Origin: Flavipsychrobacter stenotrophus
Lineage (GTDB): Bacteria > Bacteroidota > Bacteroidia > Chitinophagales > Chitinophagaceae
NCBI GenBank assembly: GCA_947372365.1
Contig: CANBTK010000095.1
Coordinates: 1-7,115, forward strand
Length of the DNA: 7,115 bases
Direction: 5' to 3'
Part shown: piece by piece, positions 1-6,196 of the stretch
How positions within the stretch are numbered: position 1 is the first letter of the stretch
How the letters are laid out: every line of letters starts with the position of its first letter
Notes under the pieces: model-generated
The model's database searches: none
The model's input: only the letters and a program-made list of their open reading frames with translations
What the model was told of the DNA's origin: nothing
Translations under genes and position numbers: made by a program

Positions 1-768
1 CTGGCGCTGTGGGAGCAATCTAAGCCAAAGGACCCTGAGCTATTTATTGCCTACTTCAATTATTATGTAGGCAGGAGCATAAAGGAAGTAATCTCTATTG
101 GCTGGGCACAAAAAGGCAAAGAATCACTGGCACTGGAGAACGCGAAAACAGGCGAGCAGGCTGGCTTTATCAATTCCGAAATTGCCTACAACGAAAAATT
201 GGTCAACCGGGGGCTGGCTTACCTTGACAAAGGCTTGGCACTATACCCCAACCGGCTGGATATGCGCTTTGGCAAAATTTACATGCTGGGCAAAATAGAA
301 GATTACAAGGCATTTACTAATCAGGTAAAGGAAGCTATTGACTACAACGCCCAGATACACAGCAAATGGCTGTGGAAGGAGGGTAAGCCGCTGGATGATG
401 CCGAGAACTACTTCCTGACATCGGTACAGGATTATGTAACCACGATCTATAACTCCGGCGATGGCCAGCTGCCGTTGATGAGGGAAATCTCGGAAAACGT
501 ACTTAAGTATTACCCCCGCCACATTGAGAGCCTATCGAACGTTGCGGTGAGCTACATGGTAGCTGGCGACCTGAATAAAGGGCTGGAATACCTACTGAAG
601 GCAGAAACGATAAATCCGAAAGATGTTGTAGTACTCAACAACATAGCAGAGGCCTACCACCGCAAAAAAGACAAGCCAAATGCACTCTTGTATTACCAGA
701 AGATGATTAAGGCAGGGACAAAAGAAGATATTGAATTCGCCAGGGAGCAAATAAAAAAACTGGACTAA
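1..768 (+). CDS. TPR-repeat protein, 5' end outside the window
   Basis: The frame is open from base 1 with no stop until TAA at 766-768, so 255 residues of a longer protein are visible. The TTG at 199 that could be taken as a start is internal: the 66 codons before it read as normal protein. Two consecutive tetratricopeptide repeats are clear near the C-terminus, at about residues 176-209 (core SNVAVSYMVAGDLNKGLEY) and 210-243 (core LNNIAEAYHRKKDKPNALL). Both have the small/aromatic spacing and the NP turn of TPR helix pairs. An earlier stretch around residues 67-100 (RGLAYLDKGLALYPN) looks like another, weaker repeat. TPR proteins are binding scaffolds; no enzyme motif is visible. The partner, and any signal peptide, cannot be told without the missing N-terminus. 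It ends 9 bases before the TfoX-like gene and may be co-transcribed with it. Confidence 0.88.
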   Translation: MALWEQSKPKDPELFIAYFNYYVGRSIKEVISIGWAQKGKESLALENAKTGEQAGFINSEIAYNEKLVNRGLAYLDKGLALYPNRLDMRFGKIYMLGKIEDYKAFTNQVKEAIDYNAQIHSKWLWKEGKPLDDAENYFLTSVQDYVTTIYNSGDGQLPLMREISENVLKYYPRHIESLSNVAVSYMVAGDLNKGLEYLLKAETINPKDVVVLNNIAEAYHRKKDKPNALLYYQKMIKAGTKEDIEFAREQIKKLD

Positions 769-777
769 TACACGCCT

Positions 778-1122
778 ATGGCATACGACGAACAACTAGC
801 CGACAGGATACGCGAACGCTTTGCGGAACTGGATAATGTTGATGAAAAAGAAATGCTGGGCGGCCTTACCATTATGTATAACGATAAAATGTGCGTAGGC
901 GTTATTAAAGATTGCCTGATGTGCCGTATAGACCCTGAGCTGCACGACATGGCGGTAGAAATGCGCGGCTGCCGTACACTGGACTTCGTAAAACGCCCCA
1001 TGAGCGGCTACGTACTCATTGACGAAACCGGCATGAAATCAAAAAAGGATTTTGAATACTGGATAGGCCTCGCACTGGACTTTAACCCAAGGGCAAAGGC
1101 TTCAAAAAAGAAGAAAAAATAA
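778..1122 (+). CDS. Stand-alone TfoX N-terminal-domain protein
   Basis: A 114-residue protein that is essentially one TfoX_N domain. Family features seen are the EKEMLGGLTIMYNDKMCVGV block (residues 23-42), where the family usually has a KKMFGG-type motif and a beta hairpin; LMCRIDPE (47-54); and the GCRTLDFVKRPMSGYVLID block (64-82), matching the usual M-F-RPM-GY pattern. It ends in a lysine-rich tail (residues 107-114). TfoX/Sxy in Haemophilus and Escherichia is a competence regulator with N- and C-terminal domains; here the C-terminal domain is absent. Short single-domain forms are widespread in bacteria and have no firmly assigned role, so I do not infer competence. It is probably cytosolic, as no signal peptide is seen. 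ATG at 778 is the only reasonable start; there is no clear Shine-Dalgarno site, which is normal for Bacteroidota. It converges with the M1 peptidase gene, whose stop lies 6 bases away. Confidence 0.88.
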   Translation: MAYDEQLADRIRERFAELDNVDEKEMLGGLTIMYNDKMCVGVIKDCLMCRIDPELHDMAVEMRGCRTLDFVKRPMSGYVLIDETGMKSKKDFEYWIGLALDFNPRAKASKKKKK

Positions 1123-1128
1123 CCACCC

Positions 1129-2757
1129 CTACTTCTTCACCTCTACCAGAAAGTCGTTAGAAACTGCTATGGTATAGCCCCCCTTCCATTTTATGGACTG
1201 GAATTCGCTTGTGGGGTTGATAGTGGTTTTTACTTTGCCTGACGAAATGGGCAGCGGCAGCGTAAAATCTTTGTTGGTGTTATTGAACTTATAGAGGAGT
1301 TTGCCGTCCTTTATGTAGTACTCCAGCTCAGGTATGTTTTTGGTGCGCAGGTACTGATCGAAAAATGAGGCAAGGTTAAGCCCTGTGTGGGTGGCTATAT
1401 AGGCTTCCACTTCCTGTGTTGTTACCAGCTTGTGGTAATACTCTTTGCCCAGCCCACGCAGCATCATCCTGAATTTCTCATCGTCCTTCGCCATGGTGCG
1501 TATCATATGCATGATAGCCGCGCCTTTGTCATACATATCGCCCGACCCTTCTTCGTTAACGCCATAAGGGCCTATTATGGGCTTATCGTTGCGTATGTTG
1601 CCCCATTCGCCTATGCAGTACTTATCAGCCTTCGCCTTGCCCAGCAGGCACTCTACAAACAGCTTCTCGCTATAGGTGGTTATGCCCTCATGCACCCAGT
1701 TATCGGCAATATCGCGCGCCGTAACATTGTTGCCAAACCATTCGTGCCCGCTTTCATGCACTACAATATAATCAAAATTCATGCCTATGCCCGTGCCTGT
1801 GCGGTCGTGCCCTTCATAGCCCATTTTGTAGCCATTGCCATAAGCAATAGCGCTCTGGTGCTCCATGCCCAGATAGGGCGCTTCCACCAACTTATAACCG
1901 TCTTCATAAAAAGGGTAAGGCCCCATCCAGTACTCAAAACAATGAATCATCTGCTTTACAATAGCAAATTGTTTCCTTGCCTTTTCTTCATTGTAATGCA
2001 GCACCCAGAAGTCTAAATCCAGCACACCCTTCTCCCCCATCAGTGTATCGTGCCAATGGGCGTACTTGCCCACATAAAAAGTAGCATCGTAAGTATTAAT
2101 AGGGTTCTTTACTTCCCAAAAGGCTGTTGTGCCCTCATCCGTTTGCATTTGGTTCACGCAGCGGCCATTGCTTACCGCCATAAGGTCGTTAGGCACTGTC
2201 AGGGCTATGCTCATGCCGCTATCCGGCTCGTCCCACTGGGCATCCTTGCAGGGCCACCATACGCTGGCACCCAGCCCCTGGCAGGATACCGCCGCGAATG
2301 GATTGCCGTTCTTATCCAGCTGCCAGGATATGCCACCATCCCACGGTGGCTTTACGGCTTCCCGGGGCTGGCCATGATAAGTAATAGTAATGGTGTCCAC
2401 ATCGCCCTGCTTCCACTTGCCGGCAGGGCATTTTATAAACCAGGCGTTGCCTTCTTTGGTAAACGGCAGGGTATCGCCACCGCAATAGGCCTTATCCATC
2501 ACCAGCGGCTCCTGCAGGTCCACCTGCATTACATCGGCTGGTGCCTGAATTGCCTTAAACACTATCTTGTTAGTGCCGCTTATCCTCCCCCTTTCAATAT
2601 CCAGCTTTACCGCCAGCGCATAGTGCTGCGCATCCCACCAGGCGCGCCCTATGCCATTACTGCCCCTGAGCGTATCGGCATGGTTAAAAGCAAAAGTGGT
2701 ATTCGCAGGGAGCAAATACCACATATATAAAATAACGATGAAAATTTTCTTAGTCAT
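1129..2757 (-). CDS. Secreted M1-family zinc metallopeptidase (aminopeptidase)
   Basis: This 542-residue protein begins with a hydrophobic export signal (about residues 4-23, likely cut near TFA). The N-terminal beta domain (about 35-235) contains the M1 hallmark segment CQGLGASVWWPCKD (159-172). The catalytic domain has HESGH at 334-338 with the third zinc ligand Glu357 in WVHEG, the full HExxH-x18-E signature. Glu335 is the expected general base. GMEH (297-300) replaces the usual GxMEN, keeping the glutamate that binds the substrate amino terminus. Tyr409 in YDKGA corresponds to the transition-state tyrosine (Tyr383 of LTA4 hydrolase). A short beta-rich tail (about 475-542) follows. The large C-terminal helical domain of PepN-type enzymes is missing; compact forms like this are common in Bacteroidota. 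The predicted role is removal of N-terminal residues from peptides in the periplasm or outside the cell. The ATG overlaps the upstream FKBP stop by 8 bases, which supports this start and suggests coupled translation. Confidence 0.95.
   Translation of the reverse strand: MTKKIFIVILYMWYLLPANTTFAFNHADTLRGSNGIGRAWWDAQHYALAVKLDIERGRISGTNKIVFKAIQAPADVMQVDLQEPLVMDKAYCGGDTLPFTKEGNAWFIKCPAGKWKQGDVDTITITYHGQPREAVKPPWDGGISWQLDKNGNPFAAVSCQGLGASVWWPCKDAQWDEPDSGMSIALTVPNDLMAVSNGRCVNQMQTDEGTTAFWEVKNPINTYDATFYVGKYAHWHDTLMGEKGVLDLDFWVLHYNEEKARKQFAIVKQMIHCFEYWMGPYPFYEDGYKLVEAPYLGMEHQSAIAYGNGYKMGYEGHDRTGTGIGMNFDYIVVHESGHEWFGNNVTARDIADNWVHEGITTYSEKLFVECLLGKAKADKYCIGEWGNIRNDKPIIGPYGVNEEGSGDMYDKGAAIMHMIRTMAKDDEKFRMMLRGLGKEYYHKLVTTQEVEAYIATHTGLNLASFFDQYLRTKNIPELEYYIKDGKLLYKFNNTNKDFTLPLPISSGKVKTTINPTSEFQSIKWKGGYTIAVSNDFLVEVKK
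2750..2757 (-). other. Stop-start overlap, likely translational coupling
   Basis: On the minus strand the bases ATGACTAA hold both the start codon of the M1 peptidase (ATG, 2757-2755) and the stop codon of the triple FKBP protein (TAA, 2752-2750), in different frames. Ribosomes ending the FKBP gene are placed directly at the peptidase start, so both genes almost certainly share an mRNA. The overlap is seen in the sequence; coupling is inferred. Confidence 0.65.
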
Positions 2758-4108
2758 GTTTTTGTATATCTACAAGTTCTACCTCAAATAACAAAATAGA
2801 GTTGGCAGGTATTGTACCACTTGCCGAAGGGCCATATCCCAGGCCAGATGGAATAATTAAAGTTGCCTTTTCGCCCTTCCTCAGCAGGCATATAGCCTCG
2901 TCCCAGCCAGCTATAACTTCGTGCTCGCCCAGCGTAAACGCAAATGGCTTGGGGCTTTCCAGGTTGCCGTCAAACTTCTTTCCATCCATAAAGGTGCCAT
3001 TGTACCTTACCAGTACTTTTTCACCCCTTAAAGGCTTGCGCCCATCGCTTTCGCGGGTAATGGCATAGTATAGTCCAGATGACGTCTTTTTTGCACTTAT
3101 TTTCTTTTCCTCTACATACTTGGCTATAGCCTTGGCATCAACATCTTCCTGGGTCTTGATTTTCGCAATCTCTACGTCAAAAACCAATATAGAGTTCGGC
3201 GGTATGGTTGGGCTCCTGTCCTGGCTACCATACGCAAGGCCCGAAGGGATGTACAAAGTGCCCTTTGCGCCTTTCTTGTAAAGCGCCAGGCCTTCGTCCC
3301 AGCCCTTTATTACGCTACCCGTGCCCACGCACACCACAAATGGCTCAGGGTGGTGAAACTCAGGGTCTGTATTGGAATCAAATGCTTTATCATCTCCCAG
3401 CAGCCTGCCGGTATAGTTGACGCTGGCATATTCGCCCGGCTTTACATTCTCGCCTTTGCCATGTTTTTTTATAGTGTAGTAAAGGCCTGTTGCCGTACGG
3501 ATGGCGTTAATGCCGTTCGCTTTAAAATAAGCCTTCAACCTGTCCTCGTCTATTGCCTTCTGCCGGGTACTTTTTTCGTTTTGGTCTTTTTTGTAATCCT
3601 CGTCGCTCATCACCGAAACCAGTACCATATCGTAGGCCTGTATGTCGCCTTCCTTCATGCCGGGCATCACCTGCTTGCCCTGTTTCAGTATGCTATCCAC
3701 CGGCAGCCTTATCAGTGCGCTATCGCCCGCTACCAGCTGCATAAAGCCCTCTATAGGGTCGCCCTTATAAGTGGGTGCCAGCACCTGGTATGGCACTGGT
3801 TTATTGTTATTCATGTGGCGGGAATCGAACAGTACACTGTCTTTGATGTGCACATGTATGTGCATTTCTATATGGTCGCCTATCTGGGGGTGGCGGGTGC
3901 CTGTGCCATGTTTTACAACTTTGTAGCGCAGCCCGCTTTCCAGTTGCGAGAAACCAACCGTGTCTTCAACATACTTCTTTGCCGGCATGGGCAAGTCAGG
4001 GCCCACATCATTTACACCGGTATTGCCCCTCACTTCCTGCGCACTCAATGCGGGGCACAGGCAAAGGTGTATGGCACAAACTATTATTGAAAACCGGGTA
4101 AACCTCAT
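2750..4108 (-). CDS. Exported three-module FKBP-type peptidyl-prolyl isomerase
   Basis: A 452-residue protein with a signal peptide (residues 1-23, hydrophobic 7-20, likely cut at LSA|QE) and three FKBP-type modules. Module 1 (about 55-168) keeps the fold pattern, with FDS at 94-96 and GDS at 128-130, but lacks the pocket Trp and the late Tyr, so it is probably not catalytic. Module 2 (about 205-317) and module 3 (about 343-448) have complete pockets. By FKBP12 equivalence, module 2 has Tyr232, Phe243-Asp244, Val266-Ile267, Trp270, Tyr293 and Phe310; module 3 has Tyr369, Phe379-Asp380, Val398-Ile399, Trp402, Tyr425 and Phe441. Each active module is preceded by a short helix and a SGLYY/TGLYY entry strand. 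FKBPs catalyse cis-trans isomerisation at proline, and here the site would be the periplasm. Module 1 also has an alternating-histidine strand (79-87). The gene sits just after a hairpin that probably ends the upstream unit, and overlaps the M1 peptidase start downstream. The isomerase family is secure; the substrate is unknown. Confidence 0.94.
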   Translation of the reverse strand: MRFTRFSIIVCAIHLCLCPALSAQEVRGNTGVNDVGPDLPMPAKKYVEDTVGFSQLESGLRYKVVKHGTGTRHPQIGDHIEMHIHVHIKDSVLFDSRHMNNNKPVPYQVLAPTYKGDPIEGFMQLVAGDSALIRLPVDSILKQGKQVMPGMKEGDIQAYDMVLVSVMSDEDYKKDQNEKSTRQKAIDEDRLKAYFKANGINAIRTATGLYYTIKKHGKGENVKPGEYASVNYTGRLLGDDKAFDSNTDPEFHHPEPFVVCVGTGSVIKGWDEGLALYKKGAKGTLYIPSGLAYGSQDRSPTIPPNSILVFDVEIAKIKTQEDVDAKAIAKYVEEKKISAKKTSSGLYYAITRESDGRKPLRGEKVLVRYNGTFMDGKKFDGNLESPKPFAFTLGEHEVIAGWDEAICLLRKGEKATLIIPSGLGYGPSASGTIPANSILLFEVELVDIQKHD

Positions 4109-4116
4109 ATCCGTAT

Positions 4117-4146
4117 AAATTTTAGGGTAGTTGCTATTTTATCAAA
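4117..4146 (-). promoter_or_regulatory. Weak candidate Bacteroidota promoter for the triple FKBP gene
   Basis: Reading the minus strand, TTTG (4146-4143) is followed after 18 bases by TAAAATTT (4124-4117), then 8 bases before the ATG at 4108. The Bacteroidota consensus is TTTG at -33 and TAnnTTTG at -7, about 19-21 bases apart. The -7 box here misses two consensus positions, and the leader would be almost absent. It is the best candidate between the hairpin and the start codon, but it is poor. Confidence 0.22.
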
Positions 4147-4191
4147 GGGCACCAACAAAATAAATTCTATAAATTTATTCTGTTGATGCCC
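4147..4191 (-). terminator. 20-bp hairpin after the secreted FKBP gene, probable intrinsic terminator
   Basis: Two 20-base arms (4147-4166 and 4172-4191) enclose a 5-base loop. In the minus-strand RNA all 20 positions pair: 18 Watson-Crick and two G-U wobbles, with a GGGCA/UGCCC clamp at the base. In plus-strand RNA the same two positions would be C-A mismatches, so the structure fits the direction of transcription of these genes. It begins 21 bases after the stop codon at 4213. The run after the stem is only TTTGAT, a short U-tract, so termination may be partial. A processing or mRNA-stabilising stem is the alternative. Confidence 0.62.
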
Positions 4192-4212
4192 CCAAAATGT
4201 ATTTAGCACAAC

Positions 4213-5229
4213 TTATTTTTCACTAACAATATCCACCACTTCCACATCGAACAACAGCACTGCATTAGGGCCTATAGCAGCACCTGCGCCGCGTGCGCCA
4301 TAACCAAGCGATGAGATAATGTAGAAAGTAGCTTTGGTGCCTTTTTTGAGCAAAGCAACACCTTCGTCCCAGCCGGCAATTACCTGGTGCTGTCCTACGG
4401 GGAAGGTAAATACAGGCTTATCGTTGCCCATATTGGAGTCGAATACCTTACCGTCAAGCAGCTTGCCAGTGTACCTCATAGAAACCTTCTGGCCGCTGGT
4501 TATCTGTGGTCCAGTGCCTTCCTGTGTAATGGTGTAATACAAGCCTGATGCGGTTTTGGTTGCCTTAATGTTGTTTTTGGCAATATAGTCCTGAATCAGT
4601 TTGTCATCAATACCTACCTGCTTGCCTGCGTTTGCTTCTGCTTCCTTAGCGGCAGTTTCCTGCGCAGCTTTAGCAGCAGCGGCTTCCTTTTCCATTTCAG
4701 CCTTAGACTTTACAGAAACAACCGAAAGGTATACATTAACAGCGTTGCCGCTCTTTAACCATGGTGGCAATTGCCCCTCGTTCCCAGGAGGAACTGTTTT
4801 AAGTATAGTATCGCAAGAAATTACAACCAATACGCTATCACCTTTTGAAAGCATAGGGAATATTGACTGGAACTGGCCAAGGTCCTTAACCTCCATTACA
4901 GGGGCCGTAACCGGCTTGCCGGCATTTTGTACCCTTGTATCGCCCAAAAGCAGTGTATCGCACTTAGCTACCAGGTGAAACTCAATACCACCACCTATTT
5001 CAGCGGTTTTACCAGGCACATCCTTAACAATTTTGTAAGCAACACCTTTTATTTTCTTAAAAGTAGCATCAACTTTTATGTTGCCGCCTGTAGCTTTAGG
5101 GGTAATAATGGTTTTAGTTGCAGCTGGCTTGGCAGCAGGCTTCTTTTTTTTGTCCTGGGCAGTAGCAGTTGGCATCTGGAACAGCATGCTCCCGGCTACA
5201 ACCAACGGTAATATGGCAAACCTTTTCAT
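4213..5229 (-). CDS. Secreted two-module FKBP-type isomerase with lysine-rich tether
   Basis: I place the start at 5229 (338 residues, MKRFAILPLVV...). An in-frame ATG at 5250 would put seven polar residues before a well-formed signal peptide. The signal peptide is residues 1-24, cut at ATA|Q, and no lipobox is seen. A Lys/Ala/Pro/Thr tether follows (about 26-47). An FKBP-like N-terminal module (about 57-173) has lost the pocket Trp and Tyr and carries Cys90 and Cys139, each in a CDT motif. A Glu/Ala/Lys helix, possibly coiled-coil (about 175-203), leads to a catalytic-type FKBP module (209-338) with Tyr253, Phe263-Asp264, Val283-Ile284, Trp287, Tyr310 and Phe327. The predicted role is proline isomerisation of exported proteins in the periplasm. 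It lies 58 bases after its closest paralogue, the FKBP lipoprotein, and is probably co-transcribed with it. A hairpin follows its stop. Confidence 0.93.
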   Translation of the reverse strand: MKRFAILPLVVAGSMLFQMPTATAQDKKKKPAAKPAATKTIITPKATGGNIKVDATFKKIKGVAYKIVKDVPGKTAEIGGGIEFHLVAKCDTLLLGDTRVQNAGKPVTAPVMEVKDLGQFQSIFPMLSKGDSVLVVISCDTILKTVPPGNEGQLPPWLKSGNAVNVYLSVVSVKSKAEMEKEAAAAKAAQETAAKEAEANAGKQVGIDDKLIQDYIAKNNIKATKTASGLYYTITQEGTGPQITSGQKVSMRYTGKLLDGKVFDSNMGNDKPVFTFPVGQHQVIAGWDEGVALLKKGTKATFYIISSLGYGARGAGAAIGPNAVLLFDVEVVDIVSEK

Positions 5230-5287
5230 TTTTATCTGATTTATGGGCATAAATTAATGAATTAAACTAGCGCAGGCGGGCTGCTGC

Positions 5288-6187
5288 TTATTTTGCTGCT
5301 TTTGCATCAACAACTTCTACATCAAATATTAATATAGAGTTAGCTGGTACAAGCGGGCCAGCAGGGCGGTCGCCGTAAGCAAGCGATGAAACTACATAGA
5401 AAGTAGCTTTAGCGCCTTTTTTCAGCAACATAACGCCTTCGTCCCAACCTGGTATAACCTGGTGCGTGCCTACAGGGAATTCAAATGCCTGCTTGTGGTG
5501 GAACGCTGAGTCTAAGTTAGAATCAAAAGTCGTGCCGTTTAATAATTTACCGGTATAGTTCATAGAAACCATCTGGCCTGCAGTTATAGCAGCCCCTGTG
5601 CCTTCTTTGCTTATTGTATAGTAAAGGCCTGAAGCGGTCTTAGTTGGTTTCAGGTTGTTCTTTGCAAAATAATCCTGCAGTTCCTTGTCGTCATTTTGAG
5701 TTTGCTTTGCAGCTTTTTCGGCTGTTTCCTTGTCAGCGTCAGCTTTTGACTTTACGCCAACCATTGAGATATAAACAGTAACCTTGTTGCCTGCTTTTAA
5801 CCATGGTGGCAACTGCTGCTGCTGTGGGTTGTTTTTCTTGAGCATAGCCAGCATGGTATCGCATGAAATTGTTACGATAGCGCTGTCGCCTGCTGATAGC
5901 ATTGGGAAAACTGACTGGAACTGTGCGCTCTCTGTAGTTTCCTGGAAAGGCATTGAAACGGGCTTGCCGCCATTATCCCTTCTTGAATCGCCTAGCACCT
6001 GTGTATCACACTTAGCTAATATATTGAACTCAATAATATCCCCTGCCTTTGCAGTAGGGCCCGGTACGTCCTTGATTATTTTGTACTCGATGCCTTTCAG
6101 TTTTGTAAAGGCTGGTTCGTTCTTACAACCTGTGTTTGCAAGAATGGCTGCGCTCAGCATTGCGATTGGTAAAATCCTTTTGATCAT
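5288..6187 (-). CDS. FKBP-type isomerase, probable lipoprotein (GldI-like architecture)
   Basis: A 299-residue protein starting MIKRILPIAML. The hydrophobic segment ends in NTGC with Cys21 as the likely lipidated residue; position -3 is Asn rather than Leu, so the lipobox is imperfect. The following KNE partly resembles Bacteroidota surface-export signals, but not enough to claim surface exposure. The N-terminal FKBP-like module (about 26-145) lacks the pocket Trp and Tyr and has Cys60 and Cys109 in CDT motifs. After a polar helix (146-178) comes a catalytic-type module (about 183-294) with Tyr211, Phe221-Asp222, Val244-Ile245, Trp248, Tyr271 and Phe288. GldI of Flavobacterium johnsoniae is an FKBP-like lipoprotein needed for gliding; this protein has the same class of architecture, but no gliding gene is in the window, so I give no symbol. 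It starts 9 bases after the phosphoesterase stop, across an A-rich spacer (AAAATAAAC) that probably serves initiation; the two are likely in one operon. Confidence 0.93.
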   Translation of the reverse strand: MIKRILPIAMLSAAILANTGCKNEPAFTKLKGIEYKIIKDVPGPTAKAGDIIEFNILAKCDTQVLGDSRRDNGGKPVSMPFQETTESAQFQSVFPMLSAGDSAIVTISCDTMLAMLKKNNPQQQQLPPWLKAGNKVTVYISMVGVKSKADADKETAEKAAKQTQNDDKELQDYFAKNNLKPTKTASGLYYTISKEGTGAAITAGQMVSMNYTGKLLNGTTFDSNLDSAFHHKQAFEFPVGTHQVIPGWDEGVMLLKKGAKATFYVVSSLAYGDRPAGPLVPANSILIFDVEVVDAKAAK

Positions 6188-6196
6188 GTTTATTTT

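Noticed and set aside
98..298. 66-codon plus-strand open frame in another frame within the TPR gene
   Set aside because: The TPR frame is open through the whole region and continues into clear repeats; the alternative gives a Trp- and Lys-rich product without family features.
199..768. TTG at 199 as the start of the TPR gene
   Set aside because: The same frame is open back to base 1 and reads as plausible protein, so the gene is cut by the window edge rather than starting at 199.
1110..1138. GAAGAA...TTCTTC arms between the convergent TfoX and peptidase genes as a shared terminator
   Set aside because: The arms are only 6 weak base pairs around a 17-base loop and come from lysine codons at the ends of both genes; no GC clamp is present.
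1387..2730. Two long plus-strand open frames (209 and 226 codons) opposite the M1 peptidase gene
   Set aside because: The minus strand there carries the full M1 catalytic signature; the plus-strand frames show no recognisable domain.
3846..3865. 20 bases of strictly alternating purine and pyrimidine, in principle prone to Z-DNA
   Set aside because: It lies inside the triple FKBP gene and is explained by the His/Ile/Val codons of the histidine strand; it is short and AT-mixed.
3350..4090. 246-codon plus-strand open frame opposite the triple FKBP gene
   Set aside because: It lies wholly antisense to a gene with clear FKBP motifs. Its translation is rich in His, Tyr, Cys and Val with no domain pattern, as expected of a shadow frame.
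5241..5252. Palindrome TTATG-GG-CATAA upstream of the secreted FKBP gene
   Set aside because: Five-base arms in an AT-rich leader are easily due to chance, and no second copy was found to suggest an operator.
5230..5287. Promoter or terminator between the two sister FKBP genes
   Set aside because: Only a 4-bp GC stem and poor matches to TAnnTTTG were seen in this 58-base gap, so co-transcription is more likely.
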